A DNA stretch of 33,569 nucleotides from an uncultured Brachyspira sp. (GTDB lineage Bacteria > Spirochaetota > Brachyspiria > Brachyspirales > Brachyspiraceae), in assembly GCF_934747485.1 (NCBI RefSeq), contig NZ_CAKVGN010000028.1, positions 1 through 33,569 on the forward strand, given 5' to 3'. A program made the position numbers and the translations under genes. Each line of letters starts with the position of its first letter. Position 1 is the stretch's first letter. Of this stretch, positions 1 to 8,950 are shown piece by piece. The notes under the pieces are model-generated. The model searched no databases and was not told the DNA's origin. It was given only the letters and a program-made list of their open reading frames with translations.

Positions 1-64
1 TTATGATACACCTATGCTATACTTTAAGAAATTAAGGAATTCCTAACTGCAATATGTCTGGCTC

Positions 65-126
65 CTGTGCATTTTAAAAACACTTTCTAAAAAATAAAGA
101 GCCTGCTTTATAAAAAACAGACTCTC
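65..126 (-). terminator. Probable terminator of the UshA-like gene
   Basis: Arms at 98-105 (AGAGCCTG) and 118-125 (CAGACTCT) pair over 8 bp with one A-C mismatch and a 12-nt loop. Read on the minus strand, the hairpin is followed by a T-rich tail (TTTATTTTTT), which suits a Rho-independent terminator. It lies about 28 bases past the stop of the minus-strand nucleotidase gene. The mismatch keeps confidence moderate. Nothing else was recognised in positions 1-60. Confidence 0.5.
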
Positions 127-153
127 TTATAAAAAGTTGAACACTAAATTATT

Positions 154-1698
154 TTATTCAAATATCACCCTCGGATTATTATCTATATAGCTTTCTGGTA
201 TATTATTGAGCTCTTTAATTTTTGATATAATAGCATCACGCATATCATTGCCAGTCATAACTATGTTTTTACCCTTTTTTCCTATAGGGCTGCCATCAGC
301 ATCTTGATAACCATCTCCTCCGTCTAATATAAAGTCTGATATGATTATTACATAATCTTTATTTTCTGTGATATCTTCTCCATTTAGTTTAGCTGAGATT
401 AATTTTCCATCAGTGCTATATTTCACTTCAACACCTCTTGAATATTGTAAGAATCCGCCGCTGCCTTTTTTGGTATAAGATATTTTTATCATATCAAGTA
501 AATCTTTTCCATTTAGAGTTACTATTACTGCCTGATTATTGAATGGGAAAAACTCATTTTGTATTTTACCTAAAGTGATATCACCATATGGTAAAGAGGT
601 TCTCAATGCTCCTGAGTTTATTATAGCAATATCTACATTGTCGTAGGAATCAAGCACTAAATCACAAGCAAAATTTCCTAAAGCCATAGAATTAGTTCTT
701 ATTCCATCTTGAGTAAGCTCTACAGGTAAACTGCCTATTTTTACATTAAATTCTTTGTCTACAGTGCCTTTCATTTCATCAATAAAAGCAAGCATATCAG
801 CATCTTGTTTTATATTACCGTCCATAGGTATAAGTTTATAATCAATTTTTTCTATTTTTCCATTATTTACAGATAAATCTATATGTCCCAAATACATTCC
901 GTAACTTCCAGCTTGTACTATAGGAGTGCCGTTTACAATATCAGCCTTTTCCAAAACAGTATGGCTATGCCCGCCAATTATTACATCAAAAGTTTTAGGA
1001 AAAGCTTCTGCTATTTTTTTATCTACTTCATAACCTACATGGCTTAAAAGTATTGTAACATCATTTGTTGTATTAAGAGGTGTAGATTTTAAGAAACTTT
1101 TTAATGAGTCTATCTCTTTTTCAAATACTATATCTTTAATACTTGATGCACTGTATACTGATTCTGTAGTTGTAATACCTATTATAGCTACATTAAGACC
1201 ATTCACATTTGTAACTATATACGGCAAAGCATAATAACTATTGTCATTTTTGTTTTTTATGTTTACAGAAAGGGTAGGGAACTTTCTCTCTTTCATTATC
1301 TCTGTAAAATTATCAAGACCGTAATCTACAAAATGGTTTCCAATTGCAGCAGCATCAACTCCTATCATATTCATAATATCTACTTCATCTCTTCCTAAAA
1401 ATACTGTAGAGTAAACGCTTCCTGTAATAGTGTCTCCTGCATGAAGAACTAAAACATTATTATTAGTTGATTTTACATCTTTTATATATGTTGCCCTTCT
1501 TGCTGCCCCATACATATAGTTAGTTTCTGGCGGGGTTGTTTCTTTGTTTACTATCATTTCTTCTTCATCTCTTCCATGAGTATCATTCATATGTATGATA
1601 GTTAACTCACCGCTGTTTGCAGATTTTTTTGCTGTATTATTATTGCATGATGATAAAACAAAAAAAATCATTAGTAAAATAATGCTAATCTTTTTCAT
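154..1698 (-). CDS. UshA-family 5'-nucleotidase / metallophosphoesterase lipoprotein
   Basis: This is a 514-aa exported lipoprotein that should hydrolyse extracytoplasmic nucleotides (5'-nucleotide to nucleoside plus phosphate). It has a signal peptide with lipobox LSSC, giving a lipidated Cys18. The N-terminal metallophosphatase domain shows the two-metal site: Asp39 and His41 (NDTHG), Asp89 (AGD), Asn121-His122 (GNH), His220 (LSH), and His244/His246 (GGHSHT). The C-terminal 5'-nucleotidase domain (about 330-514) has NSGALR, FFPFNN and GGDGY motifs that bind substrate. The usual GNHE(F/L)D motif reads GNHFVD here: the Glu is replaced by Phe, but the Asp that orients the catalytic His is kept. 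A GGAG lies 10 bases before the ATG. Length and both domains are normal for the family. The exact substrate (nucleotide, cyclic nucleotide or UDP-sugar) cannot be read from the sequence. Confidence 0.9.
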   Translation of the reverse strand: MKKISIILLMIFFVLSSCNNNTAKKSANSGELTIIHMNDTHGRDEEEMIVNKETTPPETNYMYGAARRATYIKDVKSTNNNVLVLHAGDTITGSVYSTVFLGRDEVDIMNMIGVDAAAIGNHFVDYGLDNFTEIMKERKFPTLSVNIKNKNDNSYYALPYIVTNVNGLNVAIIGITTTESVYSASSIKDIVFEKEIDSLKSFLKSTPLNTTNDVTILLSHVGYEVDKKIAEAFPKTFDVIIGGHSHTVLEKADIVNGTPIVQAGSYGMYLGHIDLSVNNGKIEKIDYKLIPMDGNIKQDADMLAFIDEMKGTVDKEFNVKIGSLPVELTQDGIRTNSMALGNFACDLVLDSYDNVDIAIINSGALRTSLPYGDITLGKIQNEFFPFNNQAVIVTLNGKDLLDMIKISYTKKGSGGFLQYSRGVEVKYSTDGKLISAKLNGEDITENKDYVIIISDFILDGGDGYQDADGSPIGKKGKNIVMTGNDMRDAIISKIKELNNIPESYIDNNPRVIFE

Positions 1699-1892
1699 AA
1701 GATATAAACTCCAATATATTTATATACAATATAGTATATTTTACTAATGATAATTGTCAATTATTTACTAATATAAATTAGTATTTTTGATTATTATATA
1801 AAAATTAAAAATAATTTGTTAATATTATAAATTTTTGATACTAACAAAATAAGCTGATATTTATTTTTAAACAACTTTATTAATAAAAAATA

Positions 1893-2399
1893 TTATTGTT
1901 TATTCCAATGTATTGATTTTATATAAAGCGATGAGAGATTAGTTAAATCCTTATCATCTTCTGCCTGTGTCGACAAAATATAATAAACATCATTTACTCT
2001 CCATAATGTAAACTTTTCATTATTTGAAGTTGTATTATATTCCACAAGTATATTATTTTCTTCTTCTGTAAAGTTTTTTCCGCTATTAACATAATCTCCA
2101 TAAAAAGAAAGCAGATTATTAGTGTTTTTTGAAGCTCTGTAAGTATAGTTATTATTCATATAGTCAAAATTAACTTCAGCAACATCTTTATTAGCTATAA
2201 AATATTTAGCATTTTGTCCATGTTCCGGAGGAGCTACTGTAATACTTATGCCCAAAGGAAGAAAAGAATTTGGAGAATCTACTTGAACATAATCAGCAAC
2301 AACTTCTGAAACAGCAGCATTATTTTCTTCTTTTTTGTTTGAAGCTGAACAAGAAGCTAAAACCAAAACTATAACTAAACTAATAAATAACCTTATCAT
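1893..2399 (-). CDS. Lipoprotein of unknown function
   Basis: This 168-aa protein has a hydrophobic signal peptide ending in lipobox LASC (Cys17), followed by a short polar linker. The mature part is about 130 residues, rich in Asn and Tyr. The middle reads YFIANKDVAEVNF and YTYRASK, and near the C-terminus FTLWRVNDVYYIL. This pattern resembles small beta-rich anaerobe lipoproteins of the DUF4367 kind, but the match is too weak to assign. It lies upstream of the nucleotidase gene on the same strand with a roughly 195-base AT-rich gap, so co-transcription is uncertain. An AGAGG sits about 14 bases before the ATG, farther than usual. It is divergent from pyrG. Confidence 0.75.
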   Translation of the reverse strand: MIRLFISLVIVLVLASCSASNKKEENNAAVSEVVADYVQVDSPNSFLPLGISITVAPPEHGQNAKYFIANKDVAEVNFDYMNNNYTYRASKNTNNLLSFYGDYVNSGKNFTEEENNILVEYNTTSNNEKFTLWRVNDVYYILSTQAEDDKDLTNLSSLYIKSIHWNKQ

Positions 2400-2521
2400 A
2401 ATATTTACTAATACCTCTTAAGAAATAATTATTAAAAAAATTTTATTTTTAAAATATAACAAAAAATATTATAATTAATAAAAAATTTACCTTGATTTTA
2501 TATTTTTTTAATGATATTGTT

Positions 2522-2527
2522 TATAAT
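2522..2527 (+). promoter_or_regulatory. Candidate -10 box for pyrG
   Basis: A perfect TATAAT lies about 30 bases before the pyrG start. The region 17 bases upstream of it does not match TTGACA well; a TTGATT at 2492-2497 is 24 bases away, which is too far for a normal spacer. This is a candidate only. Confidence 0.4.
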
Positions 2528-2546
2528 CAAAATATTAAAGGAATAA

Positions 2547-2552
2547 CAGAGG
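2547..2552 (+). promoter_or_regulatory. Ribosome binding site that sets the pyrG start
   Basis: AGAGGA ends five bases before ATG 2558. The alternative upstream ATG-free frame from 2492 has no such site and would add 22 AT-coded residues before the conserved N-terminus. Confidence 0.7.
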
Positions 2553-2557
2553 AAACT

Positions 2558-4177
2558 ATGGATACTAAACACATATTTGTAACAGGCGGAGTTGTATCTG
2601 GACTTGGTAAAGGTATAACAGCTGCTTCACTTGGAAGACTATTGAAGGCTCGCGGTTTGAGTGTAACTATACAAAAATTAGACCCTTATATCAACCTTGA
2701 CCCGGGCACTATGAGTCCTTTTCAGCATGGTGAAGTTTTTGTTACTGATGATGGGGCTGAAACAGATTTGGATATTGGGCATTATGAAAGATTTATTGAT
2801 GAAAATTTAAATAAATACAGCAATGTTACTACTGGTAAAATATATCAGCATGTTATAAATATGGAAAGAGAGGGTAAATATCTTGGCGAAACTGTTCAGG
2901 TTATACCTCATATTACAAATGAAATAAAAAGAAGAATATACAGAGAAAATGATCCTAAAAAAACTGACATAGTAATCACAGAAATAGGCGGTACTATTGG
3001 GGATATAGAGTCGTTGCCATATATTGAAGCTATAAGACAGGTAAAAACAGAATTAGGTCAGGATAATGTTTTGTATGTACATGTTACATTGATACCTTTT
3101 ATAAGTTCATCTGAAGAGATTAAAACAAAACCGACTCAGCATAGTGTAAAAGAGCTTATGCAAAGCGGTATTATACCTGATATTTTGGTTTGCAGAACAA
3201 ATAAGCATTTAGAAGAATCTCATAAATCTAAAATAGCATTATTCTGTAACTTGCCTAAACAAAATGTATTTGAAAACTTTGACGAACCTAATATATATTC
3301 TGTACCATTGATGCTTGAGGCTCAGGGACTTTCTGATGTGGTATGTAAGCATTTCAAGTTGGAAACAGCTAAAATAGATTTATCTCATTGGACAGAATTG
3401 GTAACTAAGCAAAAAAATATAGCTATACAAAATGAAAAAGTGACTATTGCTGTAGTTGGAAAATATGTATCTATGAAAGATGCTTATATATCATTAATAG
3501 AGGCTTTAAATCATGGCGGAATATATAATGATATTAATGTTGATATAAAATGGATAAATGCTGAAGAATTAGAAGGTAAAGAAGATATATCTGCATATTT
3601 TAAAGATGTTAATGGTCTTATTATACCTGGCGGATTTGGTGAGAGGGGCTTAGAAGGTAAAATGAAGGCAATAAAGTATGCAAGAGAAAATAAAATGCCT
3701 TATTTTGGAATATGTTTAGGTATGCAGCTTATGAGTATAGAATATGCAAGAAATGTATTAAAGCTTGAAGATGCCAATACTATAGAAGTTAATGAAAACT
3801 GCAAAAATCCAATAATCACTATGATGGAAGAGCAAAAGAAAATCATGCTTAAAGGCGGCACTATGAGGCTTGGTGCTTTTGAATGCAATTTAAAAGAAGG
3901 TTCTTTAGCTCATAAACTCTATAACTCTACAACAATAAGTGAAAGACATAGACATAGATATGAGTTTAACAATAAATATATAGAGAAAATGGAAAAAGCA
4001 GGTTTTATGATTACAGGTAAAACAAAAGATGTAGATTTGGTTGAAATAGCAGAAATAAAAGACCATCCATTTATGATAGGAGTTCAGTTTCACCCAGAAT
4101 TGAAATCAAGAATAACAAACCCGCATCCTATATTTGTTGGTTTTATAGAGGCTGCTAAAAAATTTAAAAACAAGTGA
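2558..4177 (+). CDS. pyrG: CTP synthase
   Basis: This 539-aa enzyme converts UTP to CTP using ATP and glutamine in the cytoplasm. The N-terminal synthetase domain opens with the P-loop-like GGVVSGLGKG (10-19), followed by KLDPYINLDPGTM and DDGAETDLD. The C-terminal class I glutamine amidotransferase domain has PGGFGERG, the nucleophile Cys386 in FGICLGMQ, and the His512/Glu514 pair in QFHPE, so both activities look intact. The start was chosen at ATG 2558, preceded by AGAGGA and beginning MDTKHIFVTGG as in other CTP synthases. The frame stays open back to 2492 (a TTG), but that would add 22 unconserved residues. The length is typical of the family. It stands alone on the plus strand, with a minus-strand lipoprotein upstream and a MITE-like element just downstream. 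Confidence 0.98.
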   Translation: MDTKHIFVTGGVVSGLGKGITAASLGRLLKARGLSVTIQKLDPYINLDPGTMSPFQHGEVFVTDDGAETDLDIGHYERFIDENLNKYSNVTTGKIYQHVINMEREGKYLGETVQVIPHITNEIKRRIYRENDPKKTDIVITEIGGTIGDIESLPYIEAIRQVKTELGQDNVLYVHVTLIPFISSSEEIKTKPTQHSVKELMQSGIIPDILVCRTNKHLEESHKSKIALFCNLPKQNVFENFDEPNIYSVPLMLEAQGLSDVVCKHFKLETAKIDLSHWTELVTKQKNIAIQNEKVTIAVVGKYVSMKDAYISLIEALNHGGIYNDINVDIKWINAEELEGKEDISAYFKDVNGLIIPGGFGERGLEGKMKAIKYARENKMPYFGICLGMQLMSIEYARNVLKLEDANTIEVNENCKNPIITMMEEQKKIMLKGGTMRLGAFECNLKEGSLAHKLYNSTTISERHRHRYEFNNKYIEKMEKAGFMITGKTKDVDLVEIAEIKDHPFMIGVQFHPELKSRITNPHPIFVGFIEAAKKFKNK

Positions 4178-4220
4178 TTTTTGATTTGAATTATAAATAC
4201 TAACAATTTTTAAGTTTGTC

Positions 4221-4420
4221 AATTTTTTTATTGTTCTTTTTCCCGCAGCAAAAAGAACCAAAAAGTGCAAGTAAAGAATACAAAAAATCATGCTCATTTT
4301 AAAAAAATATAGAATAAAAAACTATATATTTTAACTAAAAATTAGCAAAGCTTTATTAAAAGCCAAAAACTTTAACGAAGTCCATCCCGTGTAAGGCGGG
4401 AAAAAGAACAATAAAAAATT
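4221..4420. repeat. MITE-like element with 25-bp terminal inverted repeats
   Basis: The left end (4221-4246) and right end (4396-4420) are inverted copies of each other, differing only by one T/A in a homopolymer run. They include the GC-rich core TTCTTTTTCCCGC / GCGGGAAAAAGAA. The 149-base interior has no credible gene. The element fills the gap between the pyrG and tyrA stops, ending 11 bases from tyrA. A related right-end segment occurs at 32201-32250. No clear target-site duplication was found. The structure suits a small non-autonomous mobile element or a long-range stem that ends converging transcripts. Confidence 0.6.
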
Positions 4421-4431
4421 ATAAAATATAA

Positions 4432-5268
4432 TTACTTATTTTTAAAATTATTCCATTTCTCTTTTATGCTATTAGAACTTAGCATTAATTCTCTAAGTTT
4501 TTCTCTGTCTTTACTTTGCAATGCTTTTTGAAAATCCTCTAATCTTTTTATATATTCTTCCAAAGATAAAGATAAATACTCTGAATTTCTTGAAAAAAGT
4601 TCGCTCCACATATTAGCATCTATTGTACCTACTCTTGTATGATCCCCCAAACTATTTCCTTCAAAACCAATCGAAGCTAAAAAATCTTTATGATTAACTA
4701 TAGAGCATGCTATTATATGCATAAGCTGACTAGTGAATGCTATCATTTTATCATGTTCTTTTTCTGTTGATACAATTATATTTTTGCATCCTATATTTAA
4801 AGCCAAATCTTCTATTTTTTTTATGTCTTCTTTATTTGCATTATCATTAGCTATTATTATGGCATTAGAGTTTTTAAATAATAACTCGCTTGAATTATTA
4901 TATCCTCCCTTTTCTTTGCCTGCCATAGTATGAAGTGATACATACTTTTTTGTTTTTACCGCATTAAATATATCAGTCTTAACCCCGCAGAAATCTGATA
5001 GTATTTTATCATCTGTTATAAGTGATGAATATTTATTTATAATATCCAAAGCTATAGAAGGCAAAGTGCATAACATAATAATATCTGCCCAAGAAAACAT
5101 CTCTTCTATATTTGAATAATCAGAACTTGCTTTTTGTATATATTTATCTTTTAAAGCATTATCTATTGCTTCTTTATTAGTATCCAAAGCCCATATATTA
5201 TAACCATTTAAAGCCTTAACTAAAGAGCCGCCCATTAAACCCAAACCAATAACAGCAATATTAATCAT
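4432..5268 (-). CDS. tyrA: Prephenate dehydrogenase family protein
   Basis: This 278-aa cytoplasmic enzyme is predicted to oxidise and decarboxylate prephenate to 4-hydroxyphenylpyruvate for tyrosine synthesis, using NAD(P). The N-terminus carries a Rossmann nucleotide-binding motif (VIGLGLMGGSL). Family landmarks follow: WADIIMLCTLP, LSDFCGVKT, and an HTMAGKEKGGY segment matching the HPMAG substrate site. The C-terminal helical part contains TSQLMHIIA and DANMWSELF, typical of TyrA dimerisation regions. No chorismate mutase or ACT domain is fused. Start ATG 5268 is chosen because GGAGAA at 5275-5280 lies six bases upstream; the frame extends only two more codons to a TTG. The NYN gene lies 36 bases upstream on the same strand, so the two may share a transcript. 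Confidence 0.88.
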   Translation of the reverse strand: MINIAVIGLGLMGGSLVKALNGYNIWALDTNKEAIDNALKDKYIQKASSDYSNIEEMFSWADIIMLCTLPSIALDIINKYSSLITDDKILSDFCGVKTDIFNAVKTKKYVSLHTMAGKEKGGYNNSSELLFKNSNAIIIANDNANKEDIKKIEDLALNIGCKNIIVSTEKEHDKMIAFTSQLMHIIACSIVNHKDFLASIGFEGNSLGDHTRVGTIDANMWSELFSRNSEYLSLSLEEYIKRLEDFQKALQSKDREKLRELMLSSNSIKEKWNNFKNK

Positions 5269-5304
5269 AAACAATTCTCCAAATATATTAAAAAATAATT
5301 ATTT

Positions 5305-6090
5305 TTAATCTAAACTTCTAAAAAAATAGTGAAGCTTTTCAATATCATCTATACTAAAATAATCCTTATTAACTTTTATTTCTATATCATTTTCAATTAA
5401 ATATTTAAATAATTTTTTTATTTTTTTAAAATAAGTCTTTTCTACCGCACTCTCGCCCTGCTCTAATTTAAAATCCATATTTACTTTATTGCATATATCG
5501 GATATAGAAAACTTATTACTCTCCGTTTTATTATAAACTTCAATAACTCTATTATAAAAAAACTTCAAATACTGCAAACTATATTCATCTAATAATAATT
5601 GATTAGTTTTATCATTATCTTTTGCTTTATACTTCTCTATTTGAAAAATCTTATTAGAAACACTTTTAAAAATATCTTTATCAGCATTAGTAATGGTTGT
5701 AATTATTGCGGTTATAGCTCCATACCGCTTTAGTCTCTCCATCACAACAGTATAATCAACATCTCTGCTTACAAATACTATTATATCTATATTCTTATAA
5801 AATACAAAATCTTCAAAAGCATCTATAGATGAAATCATATCGGACATATTTTTTTCTTTGTTTGTATGCACACAATGAATTATATCTATATGCAAATCTC
5901 TAAGTGATTTCCCATAAGATTTTATAGATTTACTGTCGCCATAAGCTTTTTTTATTGAATAATAAATATCTTTATCTTTTAAATTACTTTTATAAAATTT
6001 AATTATATCTTCAAGCAGTAACTTAAAATTAACATTAAAGTTTAAATGAGCAATATTTTCTAAATCTATATAAATACCAATTCTTTTCAT
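5305..6090 (-). CDS. NYN (LabA/DUF88-like) PIN-fold nuclease protein
   Basis: This 261-aa protein opens with GIYIDLENI (5-13), where Asp9 is the first acidic residue of the NYN/PIN metal site. A middle Asp (SDMISSIDA, about 83-91) and the segment FVSRDVDYTVVMERL (106-120) match the canonical SGDSDF..L..L motif of LabA/DUF88 proteins. NYN proteins are thought to be metal-dependent RNases, but substrates are mostly unknown. The last ~110 residues (from LLLDEYSL) are charged and helical, with ISDICNKVNMDFKL and YFKKIKKLFKYL; this could be a LOTUS/OST-HTH-like winged helix, which often follows NYN, but that is a guess. The ribosome binding site is weak (GGAT). The 36-base gap to tyrA suggests one operon. 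Confidence 0.75.
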   Translation of the reverse strand: MKRIGIYIDLENIAHLNFNVNFKLLLEDIIKFYKSNLKDKDIYYSIKKAYGDSKSIKSYGKSLRDLHIDIIHCVHTNKEKNMSDMISSIDAFEDFVFYKNIDIIVFVSRDVDYTVVMERLKRYGAITAIITTITNADKDIFKSVSNKIFQIEKYKAKDNDKTNQLLLDEYSLQYLKFFYNRVIEVYNKTESNKFSISDICNKVNMDFKLEQGESAVEKTYFKKIKKLFKYLIENDIEIKVNKDYFSIDDIEKLHYFFRSLD

Positions 6091-6414
6091 AAATTATCCA
6101 TAGTAGTATAATTTTATTCTATTTTATAAATTAATTTCAAAAAAAACAATACTTTGAAAATAATAACTGTTTAAAGTATATAAATTGTGCAGTATTATCT
6201 TAGATATAGCAGCAGTAGTTAGATGATAATATTTATTTTGATTTAAATGAATTTATTAATAATTTAAAATACATTTTTTATTGCATTATATTATTTAATT
6301 AATGTTTTTTATCATTTGTTTATGGTGATATTTATATTATAGACAATAAATATTTTGAAATAAAAAAGTATGCAGTATCTATGTCTCTTATATGATGAGT
6401 TTTAATATACACTA

Positions 6415-6443
6415 TTGACGTATATCTATCTATAATATAATAT
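6415..6443 (+). promoter_or_regulatory. Candidate promoter of the ankyrin membrane protein gene
   Basis: TTGACG (6415-6420) is followed by overlapping -10 candidates TATAAT (6436-6441, 15-bp spacer) and TAATAT (6438-6443, 17-bp spacer). The gene start is 25 bases further on, with AAAGGA as ribosome binding site. The rest of the 377-base gap from 6091 is AT-rich, with no recognised gene or repeat. Confidence 0.55.
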
Positions 6444-6467
6444 TCATAAAAATAAAAGGAATGGTTT

Positions 6468-8309
6468 ATGAAAAAAAATATCTTTATAATAATGTTATCT
6501 TTTATTTTATTAATAATAACATATTTATTTTTATATTCACAGCAATATGATACTAATTACTATAAAAATCTTTTTGATAAAATGTTTACAAATGAAGATG
6601 AATTAAAAGAAATGGCAAAAGACCCTCAAGGATATATAGACAATCTTCTTGAAAAAGCATTAAATAAAAAAATAGAACTTTATAAAAAATATAATGTTAT
6701 AGAAATAGATACTTTAGAATATGAATATCAAAATACTGCAGAAGGTTATGGGGATTTAGAAGATGTTAAGAAGTTTGTACAGAAATATGATATAAATGGA
6801 GTATATGACGGCTATACTTTGCTTTATACTTATTCAGGATATAGAGGCAGCACCGATATAGTAGAGTTCTTACTTGAAAATAATGCTGATGTTTATAAAA
6901 AATCTATTAATGGTAAAACAGCCCTTTACAGTGCTGTAGATGATTATTCTTATGATGTTGCTGAAATTATTTTGAAACATTATAAAAACAATGATGATAT
7001 AAATGATGAGTTTTTGTTAGCTGTTAATAAAGAAAATGAGCCTATGTTAAAAAGGCTATTAAAAAAGAAATTTTTATTCTTTGGAAATAAATTCAAAATG
7101 AATTTAGACAGAGGGCTTGAAATAGCACTTGATAAAGGTAATGAAGATATAGCAGCTACATTGGTGTTAAACGGAGCTAAAACTGATAATTTTTTATATT
7201 ATTGTAAATGGGTATTTGGCAAATATTTAATTCTTATAGTTATTATGATTGTTTTACTTTCTTCTCTTATTTATGTATATAAAAGAAGATATATTCCTAC
7301 TATTTATGAAGAGAGTTCAATGTTTATAACTTTTAAAGATAAAGTAAATAATATGTATATTTACTGTTATGCTTATTATGGCGGAGTAGTATCTGTAATG
7401 CGTGGTTTTTTGGGAAATATATTTATAAACAATGATAAGTTAAAAGGGTATTATAATATACTCAGTAATTTCATGGATAATTATATTGTTGTTTATGGTT
7501 TTAATGATAATAAAAAAAATGATAAAGAATATTTTAGCTGGTATGATTTTCTTATAGAAAGAAATGAAAAAGCTATTATAAAATTTGATTGTTCTCTTAA
7601 TGATTTTTTTAATAGTGATAAAACAGAAATTAACTATAGTATGGAAATATCTGATTCTGAAATTATAAATGGAGTTTTTGAAGTAAATAGAAATCCTGAT
7701 ATTAATGCAGAATATTCTAAATTAATATTTAGTAAGTCTGCAAAACATAATCATTTTATAGGTATTCTTTCCTATTTATTTGACTTGTATCATTTCAATA
7801 TAAAAAACAATGATAAAATCAATTCATATATAGATAATAAATCATATTTTGAGAAAAAAAACGAATTGAAAATAAATGTCGAAGAGATTTTAAAGAAACA
7901 TGAGAGTATGCCATTTAATGATATTAAAACTAAATATTATGACAAACTAAAAGATTTTTATAATGCTGATAATATAGTTTATTTTGATGATAAAACAATA
8001 TGCGTATACAAGAGATTTGCTAAGATAGAAGTTAATAATAATCTTACAGTAAATAATATATCACTCATAATTGATTTAGATAATGAGAAATTAATAACAC
8101 CTTATTTTAAAGATTTTGTTAATAATGCTGATGAGATATTAAAAAGATATAATTTTTATAAGGATATAGATAACTTGATTTTTCTTATAACAGAAGCAGG
8201 TGTTATATTGATGAGAGAAAGCGGAGATAAAAAACTATTTATTGCTTTAGATGATATAAAGGAGAATATAAAGAAGGATCATTATTTATATTATTTGTTT
8301 AATCAATAA
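6468..8309 (+). CDS. Ankyrin-repeat membrane protein, paralog 1 of a three-gene family
   Basis: This 613-aa protein has an N-terminal hydrophobic segment (about 5-24) that may be a signal peptide or anchor. Ankyrin-like repeats follow at about 95-240 (for example VEFLLENNADVYKKS and NGKTALYSAVDD). A second membrane helix lies at 252-271. The C-terminal domain (about 285-613) is shared with the proteins at 9024 and 11762. Shared blocks include FKDKVNNMYIYCY (289-301), NIFINN (317-322), NGVFEVNR (401-408), YFDDKTICVYKR (505-516), PYFKDFVNNADEIL (545-558), DIDNLIFLITEAGVI (566-580) and HYLYYLFN (605-612). I do not recognise this domain. If the first helix is an uncleaved anchor, the two helices place the ankyrin part and the C-terminal domain on opposite sides of the membrane. 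A promoter candidate and AAAGGA site precede the ATG. Confidence 0.8.
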   Translation: MKKNIFIIMLSFILLIITYLFLYSQQYDTNYYKNLFDKMFTNEDELKEMAKDPQGYIDNLLEKALNKKIELYKKYNVIEIDTLEYEYQNTAEGYGDLEDVKKFVQKYDINGVYDGYTLLYTYSGYRGSTDIVEFLLENNADVYKKSINGKTALYSAVDDYSYDVAEIILKHYKNNDDINDEFLLAVNKENEPMLKRLLKKKFLFFGNKFKMNLDRGLEIALDKGNEDIAATLVLNGAKTDNFLYYCKWVFGKYLILIVIMIVLLSSLIYVYKRRYIPTIYEESSMFITFKDKVNNMYIYCYAYYGGVVSVMRGFLGNIFINNDKLKGYYNILSNFMDNYIVVYGFNDNKKNDKEYFSWYDFLIERNEKAIIKFDCSLNDFFNSDKTEINYSMEISDSEIINGVFEVNRNPDINAEYSKLIFSKSAKHNHFIGILSYLFDLYHFNIKNNDKINSYIDNKSYFEKKNELKINVEEILKKHESMPFNDIKTKYYDKLKDFYNADNIVYFDDKTICVYKRFAKIEVNNNLTVNNISLIIDLDNEKLITPYFKDFVNNADEILKRYNFYKDIDNLIFLITEAGVILMRESGDKKLFIALDDIKENIKKDHYLYYLFNQ

Positions 8310-8369
8310 ATTATTATTTACATAGTAAAAAATATTTTTATAATAAAAACTATATAGGGAGGTTATATA

Positions 8370-8819
8370 ATGAAAAGTATTTTTAAATTTTTATTCTTTT
8401 TATTAATTTCAAGTTTTTTAGTAACTAATATTGCATGTTCTAAAAAAACAGAAAAAAACACAAATATACCTGAAGAGCTATACGGACAATATTTTATGTC
8501 ATCTGATGAAACATATATGAAATCGCTTCTTATAATTGTAGGTTATAATGGTATAGAAATTAATTATCCTAATGATGAATCTACAATAGAAGTTGTAAAA
8601 AAGTGCATAGATGTTGTTATGGAAAGTGACAGAGCTATAAAAGGAGTTGTAGAAAATGATAGATTATCAAAAGTATCAGAAAATCATTATAAAACTATAT
8701 CTACAAATGATGCTCACATGGAGTTTAAATTTACTAATGAAGGACTTGAAATGTTTGTTTATGAAGGAACACAGCAAGTTTCATCAATTAATTTGCGTAA
8801 ATTAAAAAAATTATATTGA
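8370..8819 (+). CDS. Small lipoprotein of unknown function
   Basis: This 149-aa protein has a signal peptide with lipobox NIAC (Cys23), then a Lys/Thr-rich linker. The mature part begins ELYGQYFMSSD and ends INLRKLKKLY, a pattern seen in small lipocalin-like or beta-sandwich lipoproteins, but no family can be named. AGGGAGG eight bases before the ATG is a strong ribosome binding site. It follows the ankyrin membrane protein by 60 bases on the same strand and may be read from the same transcript. Its position between members of the membrane-protein family suggests a shared envelope role, which is inference only. Confidence 0.72.
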   Translation: MKSIFKFLFFLLISSFLVTNIACSKKTEKNTNIPEELYGQYFMSSDETYMKSLLIIVGYNGIEINYPNDESTIEVVKKCIDVVMESDRAIKGVVENDRLSKVSENHYKTISTNDAHMEFKFTNEGLEMFVYEGTQQVSSINLRKLKKLY

Positions 8820-8950
8820 AGAATATATTAAAAAATTGTAATTAGATACAATAATGGATTTATATAAAAAATCATATTTTTTTATTCACTTTATTAGTTA
8901 GAGCTTTTTGTTTTTACCAATAATGTTTATTAATAACTATAAAAGATAAA

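Noticed and set aside
2492..2557. Upstream extension of pyrG
   Set aside because: It lacks a ribosome binding site and conserved residues; ATG 2558 follows AGAGGA and matches the family start.
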